The position numbers and the translations under genes were made by a program. Below are positions 1-8,014 of a stretch of DNA of 64,000 nt, piece by piece. The stretch spans positions 589,332 through 653,331 of the forward strand of contig NZ_JABMLE010000003.1 of the NCBI RefSeq assembly GCF_013205025.1, given 5' to 3'. The DNA comes from Rathayibacter sp. VKM Ac-2857 (GTDB lineage: Bacteria; Actinomycetota; Actinomycetes; Actinomycetales; Microbacteriaceae). The notes below the pieces were generated by a model. The model ran no database searches. It was not told the DNA's origin and saw nothing but the letters and a program-made list of their open reading frames with translations. Numbering within the stretch: the stretch's first letter is position 1; the number at the start of each line of letters is the position of its first letter.

Positions 1-324
1 ACGCCTCCGACGACGCCTCCGACGACGCCTCCGACGACGCCTCCGACGACGCCTCCGACGACGCCTCCGACGACGCCTCCGACGACGCCGCCGACCACCC
101 CTCCGACGACCCCTCCGACGACGCCGCCGACGACGCCGCCGACGACTCCTCCGACCACGCCGCCGACGGCGCCGCCGACGACCCCTCCGACGACGCCGCC
201 CACCACGCCTCCGACGACGCCGCCGCCGACGACGCCGCCGACGACGCCGCCGACCACGCCGCCCACGACCCCGCCGACCACGCCGCCGACCACGCCGCCG
301 ACGACCCCGACGCCGTCCCCGACG
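1..324 (+). repeat. 9-bp coding repeat (ACGCCTCCG-type) encoding TPPTTPP stalk
   Basis: Near-perfect tandem 9-bp units at the left edge degrade gradually toward position 300 through synonymous CCT/CCG and ACG/ACC changes. They encode Thr-Pro-Pro periods. The unit is in frame, so copy-number change would alter stalk length without a frameshift. Confidence 0.85.
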
Positions 325-513
325 GTGCACCCCACGCCGCGGGCGTCGACGCCGCCGGTGATCCCGGCGAAGTCGGGCACGCCTCCGACCGCCGGACTGG
401 CCTCGACCGGAGTCGAGACCGGAGCGGGTCTGTCGCTCGCGTTCCTCGCTCTGGGCGGCGGCGCACTGCTGCTGCTCCAGCAGCGACGAGCACGACGCCG
501 CCACCGCGGCTGA
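1..513 (+). CDS. C-terminal part of a sortase-anchored Thr/Pro-repeat surface protein (5' end outside window)
   Basis: The frame is open from the first base to TGA at 511-513. Residues 1 to about 105 are a low-complexity stalk of TPPTTPPTT-type repeats. It ends in a sorting signal: LASTG, a hydrophobic stretch (LSLAFLALGGGALLLL) and a basic tail (RRARRRHRG). LAXTG is the motif preferred by class E sortases of high-GC actinobacteria, so the protein is probably covalently anchored to peptidoglycan with the stalk spanning the wall. The functional N-terminal domain is not in the window, so the role is unknown. A large hairpin follows directly. Confidence 0.8.
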   Translation, partial: TPPTTPPTTPPTTPPTTPPTTPPTTPPTTPPTTPPTTPPTTPPTTPPTTPPTTPPTAPPTTPPTTPPTTPPTTPPPTTPPTTPPTTPPTTPPTTPPTTPPTTPTPSPTVHPTPRASTPPVIPAKSGTPPTAGLASTGVETGAGLSLAFLALGGGALLLLQQRRARRRHRG

Positions 514-514
514 T

Positions 515-588
515 CACCGCGACGCGGCACCGCCGCTGAGGGAGGGGGGCTCTGAGCCTCCCTCTCCCGGCCGGCGGGTGCCGCGGTG
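515..588 (+). terminator. Branched terminator hairpin after the surface protein gene
   Basis: Starts one base after the stop codon. The inner stem GAGGGAGG (538-545) pairs with CCTCCCTC (557-564). An outer arm around CACCGCG...GCACCGCC pairs with GGCGGGTGCCGCGGTG. There is no U-tract, as is common for actinobacterial terminators. Confidence 0.6.
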
Positions 589-624
589 ACAGCATCGCGG
601 CAGCCCGCACGACGAAGCCCGCAC

Positions 625-690
625 ACGACGAAGGCTGAGAGCGCCGGATCCCCGATCTTCCAGGGTTCCGGCGCTCTCAGCCTTCGTCGT
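625..690. terminator. Perfect 24-bp stem-loop between convergent genes
   Basis: Bases 625-648 are the exact reverse complement of 667-690, with an 18-nt loop. The element lies between the + strand surface gene and the end of the - strand 35-aa gene at 718, so it can terminate transcription from either side. The stem is unusually long and perfect. Confidence 0.7.
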
Positions 691-717
691 TCCGCGCGGC
701 AGTCGCGCAGGCGCGGC

Positions 718-825
718 TCAGCCGGACGGGTTCTCGACCGGGTCGCCCTCGGGGTCGGTCGCCGTCTCGGGGTCGACCTCGTCCGGGTCGGCCGGCTGGG
801 TGTCGGGAGTGCTCTTGTCCGTCAT
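718..825 (-). CDS. 35-aa acidic small protein
   Basis: Starts MTDKSTPDTQPADPDEVD and ends VENPSG, and is very rich in Asp, Glu, Pro and Thr. A strong Shine-Dalgarno sequence (GAGGAGG, about 6 nt before ATG at 825) supports real translation. No domain, membrane segment or cysteine is visible, so it is probably an intrinsically disordered cytoplasmic peptide. The function is unknown. The 24-bp stem-loop lies just beyond its stop and could terminate it. Confidence 0.6.
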   Translation of the reverse strand: MTDKSTPDTQPADPDEVDPETATDPEGDPVENPSG

Positions 826-1054
826 GTGATCCTCCTCAGTGCTGTGCGGTTCTTCGGATCGTGCGTCGGCCACGCTACGGTCCGCTCGGCCCGCCGTGAC
901 CCCCGTTGACGCGAGCGGCGAGCGCGTGCGCTGCCGACGGAAGGGTGCGCGTGCCGAGCGCACGTGGCAGTCCGCCGCCTCCTCCGCAAGGCCTGGCTGC
1001 ACTTCGGCGCGATTCGTAGGGTGAGGGCACCGAGTCGAGGAGCAGGCGCGCCAG

Positions 1055-1318
1055 ATGATCCGAACCACCGTCACCATCGAGGGCAAGACCTACGGCCTGT
1101 CCCAGGGCACGGACGTCGCCGACCTCAAGGACTCGGCGACCCGCGCGACCCAGGCCGGCGGTGGACTGATCGACTTCGTCGTGGTCGGCAACCGCCAGGT
1201 CAGCGTGCTGATCTCGTCCGGCGTGCCGGTGATCTTCGAAGAGGTCCAGGTCCCCGACGACGTCCGTGACACCGGCGACCTGCAGGAGCCGTGGGATGAC
1301 ATCGACTACCTCGACTGA
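1055..1318 (+). CDS. Hypothetical small protein, 87 aa
   Basis: Begins MIRTTVTIEGKTYGL and is predicted to be a small soluble alpha/beta protein with an acidic tail (DDIDYLD). It has no signal peptide or recognised domain. Third-position GC is high, as in real genes here, and a GAGGAG lies upstream with a rather long spacer. It stands alone, with a bidirectional hairpin after the stop. I do not recognise the family. Confidence 0.6.
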   Translation: MIRTTVTIEGKTYGLSQGTDVADLKDSATRATQAGGGLIDFVVVGNRQVSVLISSGVPVIFEEVQVPDDVRDTGDLQEPWDDIDYLD

Positions 1319-1378
1319 CCCGGACTTCCGTTCGGATGCGCTCCCTGATGAGTGTCGCCCGCGCGGTGCCAGACGCCT

Positions 1379-1411
1379 GAGGGGCGCCGCCGGCTCGACC
1401 CGGCGTCCCTC
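1379..1411. terminator. Bidirectional terminator hairpin
   Basis: GAGGGGCGCCG (1379-1389) pairs with CGGCGTCCCTC (1401-1411), an 11-bp stem with one G-T wobble and an 11-nt loop. On the + strand it is followed by a pyrimidine-rich CTCCTTCTTCTCTC stretch. It sits between two convergent genes. Confidence 0.65.
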
Positions 1412-1452
1412 GGGCTCCTTCTTCTCTCGCGCCCGCCGCTGCGAGGCGCGGC

Positions 1453-2004
1453 TCAGGAGGCCGTGCTCTCGCCGTCCTCCGCGCCGGACTCGGCGAGCTC
1501 GCCCGCGACCAGGATCGCCGCAGCCGCGCTCAGGGCCGTGCGCACCTGCCCGACGCTGATCTCGAGGAGGCCGGCGATCGCGTCGACGTCGTGCCCGCCG
1601 GTGTGGCGCAGCAGCCAGCACTGGCGCTCGAGGGCGGCCAGTCCGTGCAGGCGCCGGTGGAAGCCGCTGCGCACCAGGTCGTCCTCGCGGAGCCCGATCG
1701 TCGCGATCGCCGGGAGCAGAGCCGCCGACCGCCCGACGCTGTGGCGGCCGATCTCGGTCCGCGCGATCTCGAGGGCGGACTGCTCGTCGACGACCCGCGG
1801 CGACCCCGAGCGGAGGGTGACCGCGGCCTGGTGCAGGGCGGCGGTGGCCATCGACTCCGAGAGCGTCAGCCGGTAGGCGTAGGCGTGCAGCCCGGCCGTG
1901 CGGTTCAGCGCGGGGGACTGCGCCTTCTCCGCCTTCGCGGGCTGGGCCGTCGCGGGCTGCATCGTCGCGGGCTGGGCCGTCGAGGGCAGGGCGTTCGCGC
2001 TCAC
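1453..2004 (-). CDS. Hypothetical protein with sigma-region-4-like helical segment, 183 aa
   Basis: GTG start with GAGGAG about 9 nt upstream. The N-terminus has short imperfect QPAT repeats (residues 10-24). The rest is all-helical. Residues about 125-170 (LERQCWLLRHTGGHDVDAIA...VGQVRTALSAAA) resemble a sigma-70 region 4 or LuxR helix-turn-helix, with the DVDAIAGLLEISVGQVRTAL spacing of a sigma-4 motif. It could be a DNA-binding adaptor or a degenerate sigma-like regulator, but the core promoter-recognition region 2 is absent. A GAACN4GTTC palindrome lies about 65 bp upstream. Confidence 0.55.
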   Translation of the reverse strand: MSANALPSTAQPATMQPATAQPAKAEKAQSPALNRTAGLHAYAYRLTLSESMATAALHQAAVTLRSGSPRVVDEQSALEIARTEIGRHSVGRSAALLPAIATIGLREDDLVRSGFHRRLHGLAALERQCWLLRHTGGHDVDAIAGLLEISVGQVRTALSAAAAILVAGELAESGAEDGESTAS

Positions 2005-2068
2005 GGGTCTCTCCTCGTCTCAACGCGGCCGGGGGCGGCTCGCGTCGAAGCCGATGGTAGAGGGGCGG

Positions 2069-2082
2069 AGAACGATCGTTCT
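2069..2082. promoter_or_regulatory. SOS-box-like 14-bp palindrome
   Basis: AGAACGATCGTTCT is a perfect palindrome of the GAAC-N4-GTTC type used by LexA in Gram-positive bacteria. It lies 65 bp upstream of the GTG start of the 183-aa helical protein on the - strand. No LexA target function is evident, so this is a motif match only. Confidence 0.35.
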
Positions 2083-2147
2083 ACCCTTGACATTCTCAGA
2101 CGACTATCGATACATACGCATCTTCATCCTTCGTCACTCGCCCTCCG

Positions 2148-2498
2148 TCACTCGCGCGCGGAGAGGATGCAGAACTCGTTCCCCTCCGGATCGGCGAGCA
2201 CCACCCACGACTGCTCGCCCTGGCCGATGTCGATCCGGGTGGCGCCCAGCGCGATCAGCCGGTCGACCTCGGCCGCCTGATCATCGGGGACGAAGTCGAG
2301 ATGCAGGCGGTTCTTCACGGTCTTCTTCTCCGGCACGTCCAGGAAGAGCAGGCTCGGCCCGCGACCGGAGGCGGGCAGCAGCTCGATCCCCTCGTCGTCC
2401 TCGTCCACGACGTCCCAGCCGAGGGCCTCCTGCCACCAGTGCCCGAGGGCGCGGAAGTCGGTGCAGTCGACGATGATCTCTTCGAAGCTCAGGCTCAT
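2148..2498 (-). CDS. VOC-family (glyoxalase-like) protein, 116 aa
   Basis: A single vicinal-oxygen-chelate fold of the actinobacterial glyoxalase-like type. It has an N-terminal beta strand with IIVDCTDF, the helix HWWQEALGW, central RLHLDFVPDD, and a C-terminal VVLADPEGNEFCIL. The His in LHLDF and the Glu in PEGNEF occupy the usual metal-ligand positions. I start at ATG 2498, because the upstream in-frame extension overlaps the divergent methyltransferase region and looks non-coding. The substrate is unknown; this family is often annotated only as VOC. Confidence 0.8.
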   Translation of the reverse strand: MSLSFEEIIVDCTDFRALGHWWQEALGWDVVDEDDEGIELLPASGRGPSLLFLDVPEKKTVKNRLHLDFVPDDQAAEVDRLIALGATRIDIGQGEQSWVVLADPEGNEFCILSARE

Positions 2499-2686
2499 GC
2501 CGCCGACGCTAATCGGCGTCCGCGGTGTCGCGGAAGGGGTCGCGGAGATCGGTGGACGGATCCCGGCGCGAGGCGGCTGGGGAGGAGTGCATGCCGAACC
2601 GGCACGACCGCTGGCTCCCCGCCGCGTGGTCCGGCATCCTCGATCCGAGCCGGACGGACGATCCGAGCTCGCCCGGAGGGGGCGAC

Positions 2687-3367
2687 GTGAGCACCGAGCA
2701 CGAGCAGCACGAGCAGCACGGCACCGAGGGCGGCAGCGCGCGCGAGCACTGGGAGGCGCGCTACTCCGACTCCGACCGCGTCTGGTCGGGCCGACCGAAC
2801 GCGACGCTCGTCGAGCTCGTCGGCGACCTGACCCCCGGTCGAGCACTCGACCTGGGCTGCGGCGAGGGCGGCGACGTCCTCTGGCTCGCGGCGCAGGGCT
2901 GGGCCGTCACGGGCCTCGACCTCTCCGAGACCGCGCTCGAGCGGGCTCGCGCCGAGGCGCTCGCCCGGGGCCTGGTGATCGACGTCCGCCAGGCGGACCT
3001 CAGCGCCGACTGGCCGGTCGAGGGCCTCTTCGACCTGGTCGCCTCGAGCTTCCTGCACTCGATGGTCGAGCTGCCGCGCCTCCCGATCCTCCGTCGCGCC
3101 GCCGACCTCGTCGCGCCGGGCGGCGTCCTCGCGATCGTCTCCCACGCCGCCGCGCCTCCGTGGTCCGCGCACTCGCACCGGCACGAGGGTGGGCCGACCC
3201 TCGCCTCGCCCGAGGAGGAGCTCGACGCCCTCGCCCTCGATCCGGCCGAGTGGACGCCGCGGCTCGTCGAGACGCGCGAGCGGACGGCGACCGGTCGGGA
3301 CGGCGAGGAGGTCGTCCTGCTCGACGGGGTCCTGCTCCTCGAGCGGCGCGCTGTCTCGACGCGCTGA
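2687..3367 (+). CDS. Class I SAM-dependent methyltransferase, 226 aa
   Basis: Rossmann-like methyltransferase. Motif I is ALDLGCGEGGD (about residue 48), motif II is VTGLDLSETAL, followed by VRQADLS and the post-II FDLVASSFLHS segment. The entry HWEARYSDSDRVWSGRPN is characteristic of the small-molecule methyltransferases typically found with this N-terminus. I prefer GTG 2687, which has GGAGGGGG 5 nt upstream and starts close to the conserved region. An in-frame ATG at 2591 also has a GGAGGAG and would add 32 residues. The substrate is unknown. Confidence 0.8.
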   Translation: MSTEHEQHEQHGTEGGSAREHWEARYSDSDRVWSGRPNATLVELVGDLTPGRALDLGCGEGGDVLWLAAQGWAVTGLDLSETALERARAEALARGLVIDVRQADLSADWPVEGLFDLVASSFLHSMVELPRLPILRRAADLVAPGGVLAIVSHAAAPPWSAHSHRHEGGPTLASPEEELDALALDPAEWTPRLVETRERTATGRDGEEVVLLDGVLLLERRAVSTR

Positions 3368-3448
3368 GCCGTCCGCGAGTCGCTGTCGCTCCTCCACAGG
3401 ACGGGTTTTCAGGAGTTGTCTTCGGGTGAGCCGGAGCGGCCGCTCGGG

Positions 3449-3476
3449 TGTCGGTGGTTCCTGCTTCAATACGCGT
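3449..3476 (+). promoter_or_regulatory. Leaderless promoter shared with the second DUF222/HNH gene
   Basis: These 28 bases end directly at the ATG. They match 25 of 28 positions in front of the other DUF222/HNH gene (37044-37071, reverse strand). The -10-like TTCAAT lies 6 bases before the ATG, so the transcript probably begins at the start codon. No ribosome binding site is present. Confidence 0.6.
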
Positions 3477-4787
3477 ATGGATGAGATCAGCGACGCGGAT
3501 GCGGCGGAGGAACGGCCCGGGCCGGCCGCCGCCGTCGGCGCGGTGCTCGGCGTCGCCGCCGATCTCGGCCTCACGTCGGCGCGATTCCTCCTCACGCGGG
3601 CGGAGGCGCTGCATCTCGCGTATCGGACGGCGCTCACCGCTCCGCAGGAGTTCGCCCGCAGACTGTCCCCGAGCGAGGTGACCGGTCTGGTCGAGCGGTC
3701 GATCCGTGCGGAGTTCGCGGTCGCGCTGCGCCTGTCGGAGCGGGAGGCGTCGAAGGTGCTCGATCACGCGATCCTGCTCGTCGAGGAGCTGCCCTGCACG
3801 CGCGCTCTGCTGGCGGAGGGCCGGCTGCTGTGGGAGTCGGGCGAGATCATCGGCGCGACCGCCGCGACCCTCCCCGCGACCTCGCGCGCCGTGTTCGACG
3901 AGCGTGCGGCGGAGGTCGCTCCGGAGGTGACGCCGACGCAGCTGAGGAGGATCGTCGGCCGTCTGCGTGACGAGCTGCACGAGGACTCGCTCGTCCAGCG
4001 CCATGCCCGGGCCCGTCAGGACCGTGCCGTCTGGATCACGCCCGACGTCGACGGGATGGCCACCCTCTGCGCACTCCTCCCCGCGCCGGACGCGATGGGC
4101 ATCGGCGACCGCGTCGACCGCATCGCCCGCTCTCTCCGCGACGGCGGCGACGAGCGCACCCTGGCCCAGCTGAAGGCCGACGTCCTCACCGACCTTCTGC
4201 GCGACGGCGACATCGCCGGCACCACCCCCGCGAGCGACGGACCTCAGCTGTCCGCGTCGTACGTGCCCGGGATCCGCGCCGAGGTGCGGCTCACCCTCGC
4301 CGCATCGACCGCCGTCGGTCTCGATGACGCTCCGGCGGACCTCGACGGCTACGGCCTGATCCCGGCCGACCTCGCTCGTGCGCTGGTCGAGACCGGCGCG
4401 TCGTTCACCCGGGTCCTCACCGATCCGGACACCCGTGCGGTCGTCTCCGTCGGCCGCACCCACCGTCTCCCGCCGCCGCAGATGCGACTGCACCTCCAGC
4501 TCCGCGACCAGACCTGCCGCTTCCCCGGCTGCACCCGCACCGCATCTCGGGCGGAGGCGGACCACACCCTCGAGTGGCGCAACGGCGGCGAGACCTCGCT
4601 CGAGAACCTCGTCTCCCTCTGCACCGGCCACCACCACGTCCGCCACGGCGACCGCTGGACCTACGGCCCCCGCCCGGACGGCAGCATCGTCTGGACCACC
4701 CCGACGGGCCGCGTCGTCGTCGTCCGTCCGCCGGCGCTGGCCGGGGCGCCGCCGGGTCCCCGCTTCGTGGACGTCCCGCCGTTCTGA
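3477..4787 (+). CDS. DUF222 / HNH endonuclease domain protein (13E12-repeat family), 436 aa
   Basis: The N-terminal DUF222 helical domain (about residues 30-300) contains RSIRAEFAVAL, DRAVWITPDVDGMA and VRLTLAAST. It is followed by a C-terminal HNH module with CRFPGCTR, AEADHTLEW, SLENLVSLC and HHHVRH, where the H, N and H residues of the beta-beta-alpha-metal fold are all present. Family length is 400-550 aa. These genes are multicopy in actinobacteria and related to the mycobacterial 13E12 repeats. The function is unproven and the nuclease activity is assumed from the motif. A paralog lies at 35739-37043 with nearly identical C-terminal blocks and the same start region. Palindromic repeats follow immediately. 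Confidence 0.9.
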   Translation: MDEISDADAAEERPGPAAAVGAVLGVAADLGLTSARFLLTRAEALHLAYRTALTAPQEFARRLSPSEVTGLVERSIRAEFAVALRLSEREASKVLDHAILLVEELPCTRALLAEGRLLWESGEIIGATAATLPATSRAVFDERAAEVAPEVTPTQLRRIVGRLRDELHEDSLVQRHARARQDRAVWITPDVDGMATLCALLPAPDAMGIGDRVDRIARSLRDGGDERTLAQLKADVLTDLLRDGDIAGTTPASDGPQLSASYVPGIRAEVRLTLAASTAVGLDDAPADLDGYGLIPADLARALVETGASFTRVLTDPDTRAVVSVGRTHRLPPPQMRLHLQLRDQTCRFPGCTRTASRAEADHTLEWRNGGETSLENLVSLCTGHHHVRHGDRWTYGPRPDGSIVWTTPTGRVVVVRPPALAGAPPGPRFVDVPPF

Positions 4788-4794
4788 CGGACGC

Positions 4795-5037
4795 GGGTCT
4801 CGATACGCGCTCCGCGCTACTCGACCAGCAGGGGTTCGCCGCCCAGGCGGTCTCGTGCAGCCCGCCCGCGCCGGCGCGCGTCCATGCTGATCGAGTAGCC
4901 CTCGCAGAGGGCGTATCGAGATCCGACGTGTCCGGTGCGCGGGTCTCGATACGCGCTGCGCGCTACTCGACCAACATGGAAGGCAACCGCCGCTTCATGC
5001 TGATCGAGTAGCCCTCGCAGAGGGCGTATCGAGATCC
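4795..5037. repeat. Cluster of four REP-like palindromic repeats
   Basis: Four about 40-bp units alternate in orientation: 4795-4830 (+), 4883-4924 (-), 4941-4978 (+) and 4996-5037 (-). The consensus is GGGTCTCGATACGC, then a GC palindrome, then GCTACTCGACCAGCATG. The inner palindrome varies by compensating changes (GCTCCGCGC, CTCGCAGAG). This 312-bp gap between the HNH gene and the esterase holds nothing else. Confidence 0.85.
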
Positions 5038-5099
5038 ACCGTCCCGCAGAACGCTGACTACCGTGTTCCCCGTACCCCGCACCCCTTCTGGAGGCACCG

Positions 5100-6023
5100 T
5101 TGCCGCTCGATCCCTACCTCGCCGCTCGCCTGCCGCTGCTCGACGGCGTCGCCTACCCGCTCGACGCGACACAGGCGGCGAAGGTCGCCGAGTTCGAGCA
5201 GGACCCCGGCCCGTGGTCGCTCCCCGAGGGCGTCACGGTCTCCGACGACTCGCTCGACGGCCCGCACGGCCCGATCCCCGTCCGCGTCTACGCGCCCGCC
5301 GCTCCCGTCTCCGCGCTCCTCTGGGTGCACGGCGGCGGCTTCCAGGCCGGCGACCTCGACATGCGCGAGTCGCACGTCGTCTCCGCCGAGCTCGCCGCCC
5401 GAGCGGGCAGCCGCGTCGTCTCGGTCGGCTACCGCCTGGCGAGTGCCGACGTCCGCTTCCCCGTGCCGCTCGACGACGTGCAGGCTGCCTGGCGCCACCT
5501 CCGCGCTGAGACTCCGGAGGCGCTGCCGGTCGCGATCGGCGGGGCCAGCGCCGGCGCCGCCCTGGCCCTCGCCGCGACGCTCCGCGAGCGCGACGCCGGC
5601 ACCCGACTGCCGGACCACGTGCTGCTCGCCTACCCGTTCGCGCACTTCCCCAACCCGGCGCTCGACGACGCCGTGATCCGCGAGCTGCTGCCGCTCCCGT
5701 CGCTGCTGCGCTTCCCGACCGCCGGCATCGAGGGCATGGTCCGCACCTACGTCGGCCGTCTCTCCGACCTGCCCCCGCACGCCCTACCCGGCGCGGCGCC
5801 GCTGCACGGCCTGCCGCCGACCTCGGTGCTCGTCAACGAGTTCGACGAGCTCCGCGGCTCGGCCGAGCTCCTGCTGCGCCAGCTCGCGGAGGCGGGTGTC
5901 GCGGCGACCGGCTACCTCGCGCAGGGAATGCCGCACGGTCACCTCAACCGCACGCCCGCGCTGCCCGAGGTCGACCGCTCGCTCGCCTTCTTCGCGGCCC
6001 AGCTGCGGACACTCGGGCGGTGA
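5100..6023 (+). CDS. Alpha/beta hydrolase, hormone-sensitive-lipase-type esterase, 307 aa
   Basis: Carries the HSL-family oxyanion-hole motif HGGGF (about residue 77), the nucleophile elbow GGASAGAAL, the acid residue in NEFDELRGS, and the catalytic His in GMPHGHL. It has no signal peptide, so it is a cytoplasmic carboxylesterase or lactonase acting on short acyl esters. It starts at TTG 5100 with CTGGAGG 6 nt upstream. It follows a repeat cluster and is monocistronic. Confidence 0.85.
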   Translation: MPLDPYLAARLPLLDGVAYPLDATQAAKVAEFEQDPGPWSLPEGVTVSDDSLDGPHGPIPVRVYAPAAPVSALLWVHGGGFQAGDLDMRESHVVSAELAARAGSRVVSVGYRLASADVRFPVPLDDVQAAWRHLRAETPEALPVAIGGASAGAALALAATLRERDAGTRLPDHVLLAYPFAHFPNPALDDAVIRELLPLPSLLRFPTAGIEGMVRTYVGRLSDLPPHALPGAAPLHGLPPTSVLVNEFDELRGSAELLLRQLAEAGVAATGYLAQGMPHGHLNRTPALPEVDRSLAFFAAQLRTLGR

Positions 6024-6244
6024 GGTCCCCGAACCCGCCCTCGGTGCACCGGCCAGCACGTGGTGATGAGATGTCCTGTCTGCGCGGTCACCGGTCGTCG
6101 GTGCTGGGCTGTGAGTGATGGCCGGAGCCGTACGCTGCCCACCGCGTGACAGTGGGCCGGATCGACCGCCGGCCCGACGGTGTGTGCTCGCTCCGGTGCG
6201 CCTACCGACTCACCGCCCGACTGCGCCTCGCGGGGCGCTGCGTC

Positions 6245-6709
6245 TCACTCCTGCAGCAGATCGACCTCCCAGTTCGTGCGCTGGATCGCCGCATCGAGGT
6301 CGCGCAGCTCGCGGGCGAGCACATCGGCCCGGCCGCGCAGCTCGCGCACCGGCAGCGCCGGCAGCCGCCGCAGCTCGCTGCGCAGCTGGCGGTAGCCGCG
6401 GTCGCCCGCCGCCGCGTCGGCCGCGCGCACGACGATGCTGTGCTGCGTCCGGAGCGATTCGCGCCGAGCGAGCGCCGCGGTCAGCCGCGTGCCGTCGGGC
6501 GTGGTCGCCGCCGTGTTGGTCAGGTTCACCACGGTGACCAGGCGCTCCAGCGCGTCCAGCGCGCGCAGGCACTCCGCGAGCAGCTCGGACGGGTCCTCCG
6601 TCGGCTCCTCGCCCTCCTGGTAGGAGGCGTTCGCGACGATCCGCGACTGGAGGGCCTCGATCCGCTTCTGCAGATCGGCCCGCTCGAGGAGTGCTTCGGC
6701 AAGCTTCAT
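6245..6709 (-). CDS. DIP1984-family protein, 154 aa
   Basis: A coiled-coil helical protein starting MKLAEALLERADLQKRIEAL. The pattern of an N-terminal helix, an ASYQEGEEP loop, the LVTVVNLTNTAAT motif, then LTAALARRESLR and a long C-terminal helix matches the DIP1984 family seen in many bacteria. The function is unknown. I start at ATG 6709 rather than the upstream in-frame ATG, because family members begin MKLAEAL. It is divergent from the DUF1266 operon. Confidence 0.75.
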   Translation of the reverse strand: MKLAEALLERADLQKRIEALQSRIVANASYQEGEEPTEDPSELLAECLRALDALERLVTVVNLTNTAATTPDGTRLTAALARRESLRTQHSIVVRAADAAAGDRGYRQLRSELRRLPALPVRELRGRADVLARELRDLDAAIQRTNWEVDLLQE

Positions 6710-6763
6710 GCCCCCAGGCAACCACACTGCGCACGACTCCACACCACTCGCCCGCAGCCCGTC

Positions 6764-6769
6764 TAGGCT
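6764..6769 (+). promoter_or_regulatory. -10 element TAGGCT of a leaderless transcript
   Basis: TAGGCT (TANNNT class) ends 7 nt before the GTG at 6777 and no Shine-Dalgarno sequence is present. Transcription is therefore expected to begin at or next to the start codon. Confidence 0.55.
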
Positions 6770-6776
6770 GCCGATC

Positions 6777-7799
6777 GTGCCGCTGCAGAATCACCCCGGA
6801 GACGTCGAGTTCCCCGTGCGCTCGCGGCTGCGCTACGCCCGCGCCGCGGACGCCCACCGGCGCTCGCCCGGCGGGGGGATCGGCCGCCGCGCACTGCTGG
6901 TCACTGCGTGCGCCGCTCCGCTCGGGATCGTCGGCTTCGTGCTCGGCCTGGCGAACGCCGACGGCAGCACCGGACTGCCCGTCTTCACCTTCGGCATCGG
7001 CCTCGTCTTCGGGCTGGCCCTCGCGTCGATCGCCTTCCAGATCCGCGACTCCGGCGCGCCCCGCCGGCAGCAGCTCGCCTACCGGGCCGAGGCGCGCACC
7101 CCGCCGCCGACCCTGCGCCAGCAGCAGCTGCTCGCCCTCGACGCCGTCAGCGACTTCTCCTTCGGCGGCTGGAACTCCTCGCTCGCCTTCCAGCCCACCT
7201 GGGCCGAGCTGCCCGCCACACTCCGCGCCCGCTTCGCCGACGGCGCCAAGGGCTCGCCCTGGCCCGAGCTGCCGATGCCCGCCCTCACCGAGCAGCGGGG
7301 CGCGCTCGACCGCGACTTCCGCATCGCCTCGGCCGAGGACGTCGAGCTCTTCGTCGCGGACGTCCTCGCCGGCGGTCCGCTGTCGACGCGCTTCGCCGAG
7401 GTCTCCGCCTCGGAGGACGCCGAGCGGATGCGCTCCCGGATCGCCGCCCTGACCGGCGAGAGCGAGTTCCACCTCCTCGAGCGCGCGCAGCCGATCGGCG
7501 GCCGCCCGCCGGTGCTGCTGCTCGCGGGCGACGCCGAGCGCACGATCGGAGCGATCCGCTACGCCTACGTGGCCGGCTACCTCACCGCCGACCGGGCCTG
7601 GCAGCTGCTCGAGGGCATCGGCGCGCGCGTCTTCGCGCAGTACGGCGGCTGGGACGACTACTGGCGCGACGCCGCCGTCGCGATCGCGTTCCGCACCGAC
7701 TCGCTCAGCGCCGTCCAGCAGTACCACCGGCTGCGCGGGGAGCTGCTGGCCTCGGACTGGCCGGCGGCGAGCACGCCGTACCCGGAGAGCGCATCGTGA
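6777..7799 (+). CDS. Membrane-anchored DUF1266-like protein, 340 aa
   Basis: Two transmembrane segments near the N-terminus (about residues 38-60 and 68-90: LLVTACAAPLGIVGFVLGLA and VFTFGIGLVFGLALASIAF). A large soluble domain follows. Its end (GAIRYAYVAGYLTADRAWQL ... GWDDYWRDAAVAIAF) matches the DUF1266 pattern of a helical region followed by an SW-type motif. I use GTG 6777 because of the leaderless promoter. The GTG start of the next gene overlaps its stop, so the operon is translationally coupled. The function is unknown. Confidence 0.65.
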   Translation: MPLQNHPGDVEFPVRSRLRYARAADAHRRSPGGGIGRRALLVTACAAPLGIVGFVLGLANADGSTGLPVFTFGIGLVFGLALASIAFQIRDSGAPRRQQLAYRAEARTPPPTLRQQQLLALDAVSDFSFGGWNSSLAFQPTWAELPATLRARFADGAKGSPWPELPMPALTEQRGALDRDFRIASAEDVELFVADVLAGGPLSTRFAEVSASEDAERMRSRIAALTGESEFHLLERAQPIGGRPPVLLLAGDAERTIGAIRYAYVAGYLTADRAWQLLEGIGARVFAQYGGWDDYWRDAAVAIAFRTDSLSAVQQYHRLRGELLASDWPAASTPYPESAS

Positions 7800-8014
7800 C
7801 CGGGTCGCCTCCTGACCTCCACGCGCCGGACCCCCATGCGCCGGACCCCCACGCGCCCGACGACCGCGACCCCGCCCAGCAGGCGCTCGAGGCGATCCAG
7901 CGGATCAGCAGCGGCGGTGACCCCGCCGCCGCCGCCTTCGCGCTGTCGAACGCGTGGACCGACCGCCAGGTCGAGCGGCTCAAGGCGAGGATCGCCGCGT
8001 GGATCTCGAGGTGA
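7796..8014 (+). CDS. 72-aa protein with PDPHAP repeats, coupled to ArfB
   Basis: GTG overlaps the previous TGA by 4 nt (GTGA). The N-terminus has three tandem APDPHAPD-type repeats, and the C-terminus is amphipathic helix (DRQVERLKARIAAWISR). No family is recognised. Its 3' end overlaps the start of the ArfB gene by 16 nt, so the three genes form one coupled operon. It may be an adaptor or simply a spacer gene; the overlap suggests stoichiometric translation. Confidence 0.6.
   Translation: MTGSPPDLHAPDPHAPDPHAPDDRDPAQQALEAIQRISSGGDPAAAAFALSNAWTDRQVERLKARIAAWISR

Noticed and set aside
2087-2116. TTGACA box on the + strand with a TACATA-like -10
   Set aside because: No + strand gene begins nearby, and the -10 match is poor (3 of 6).
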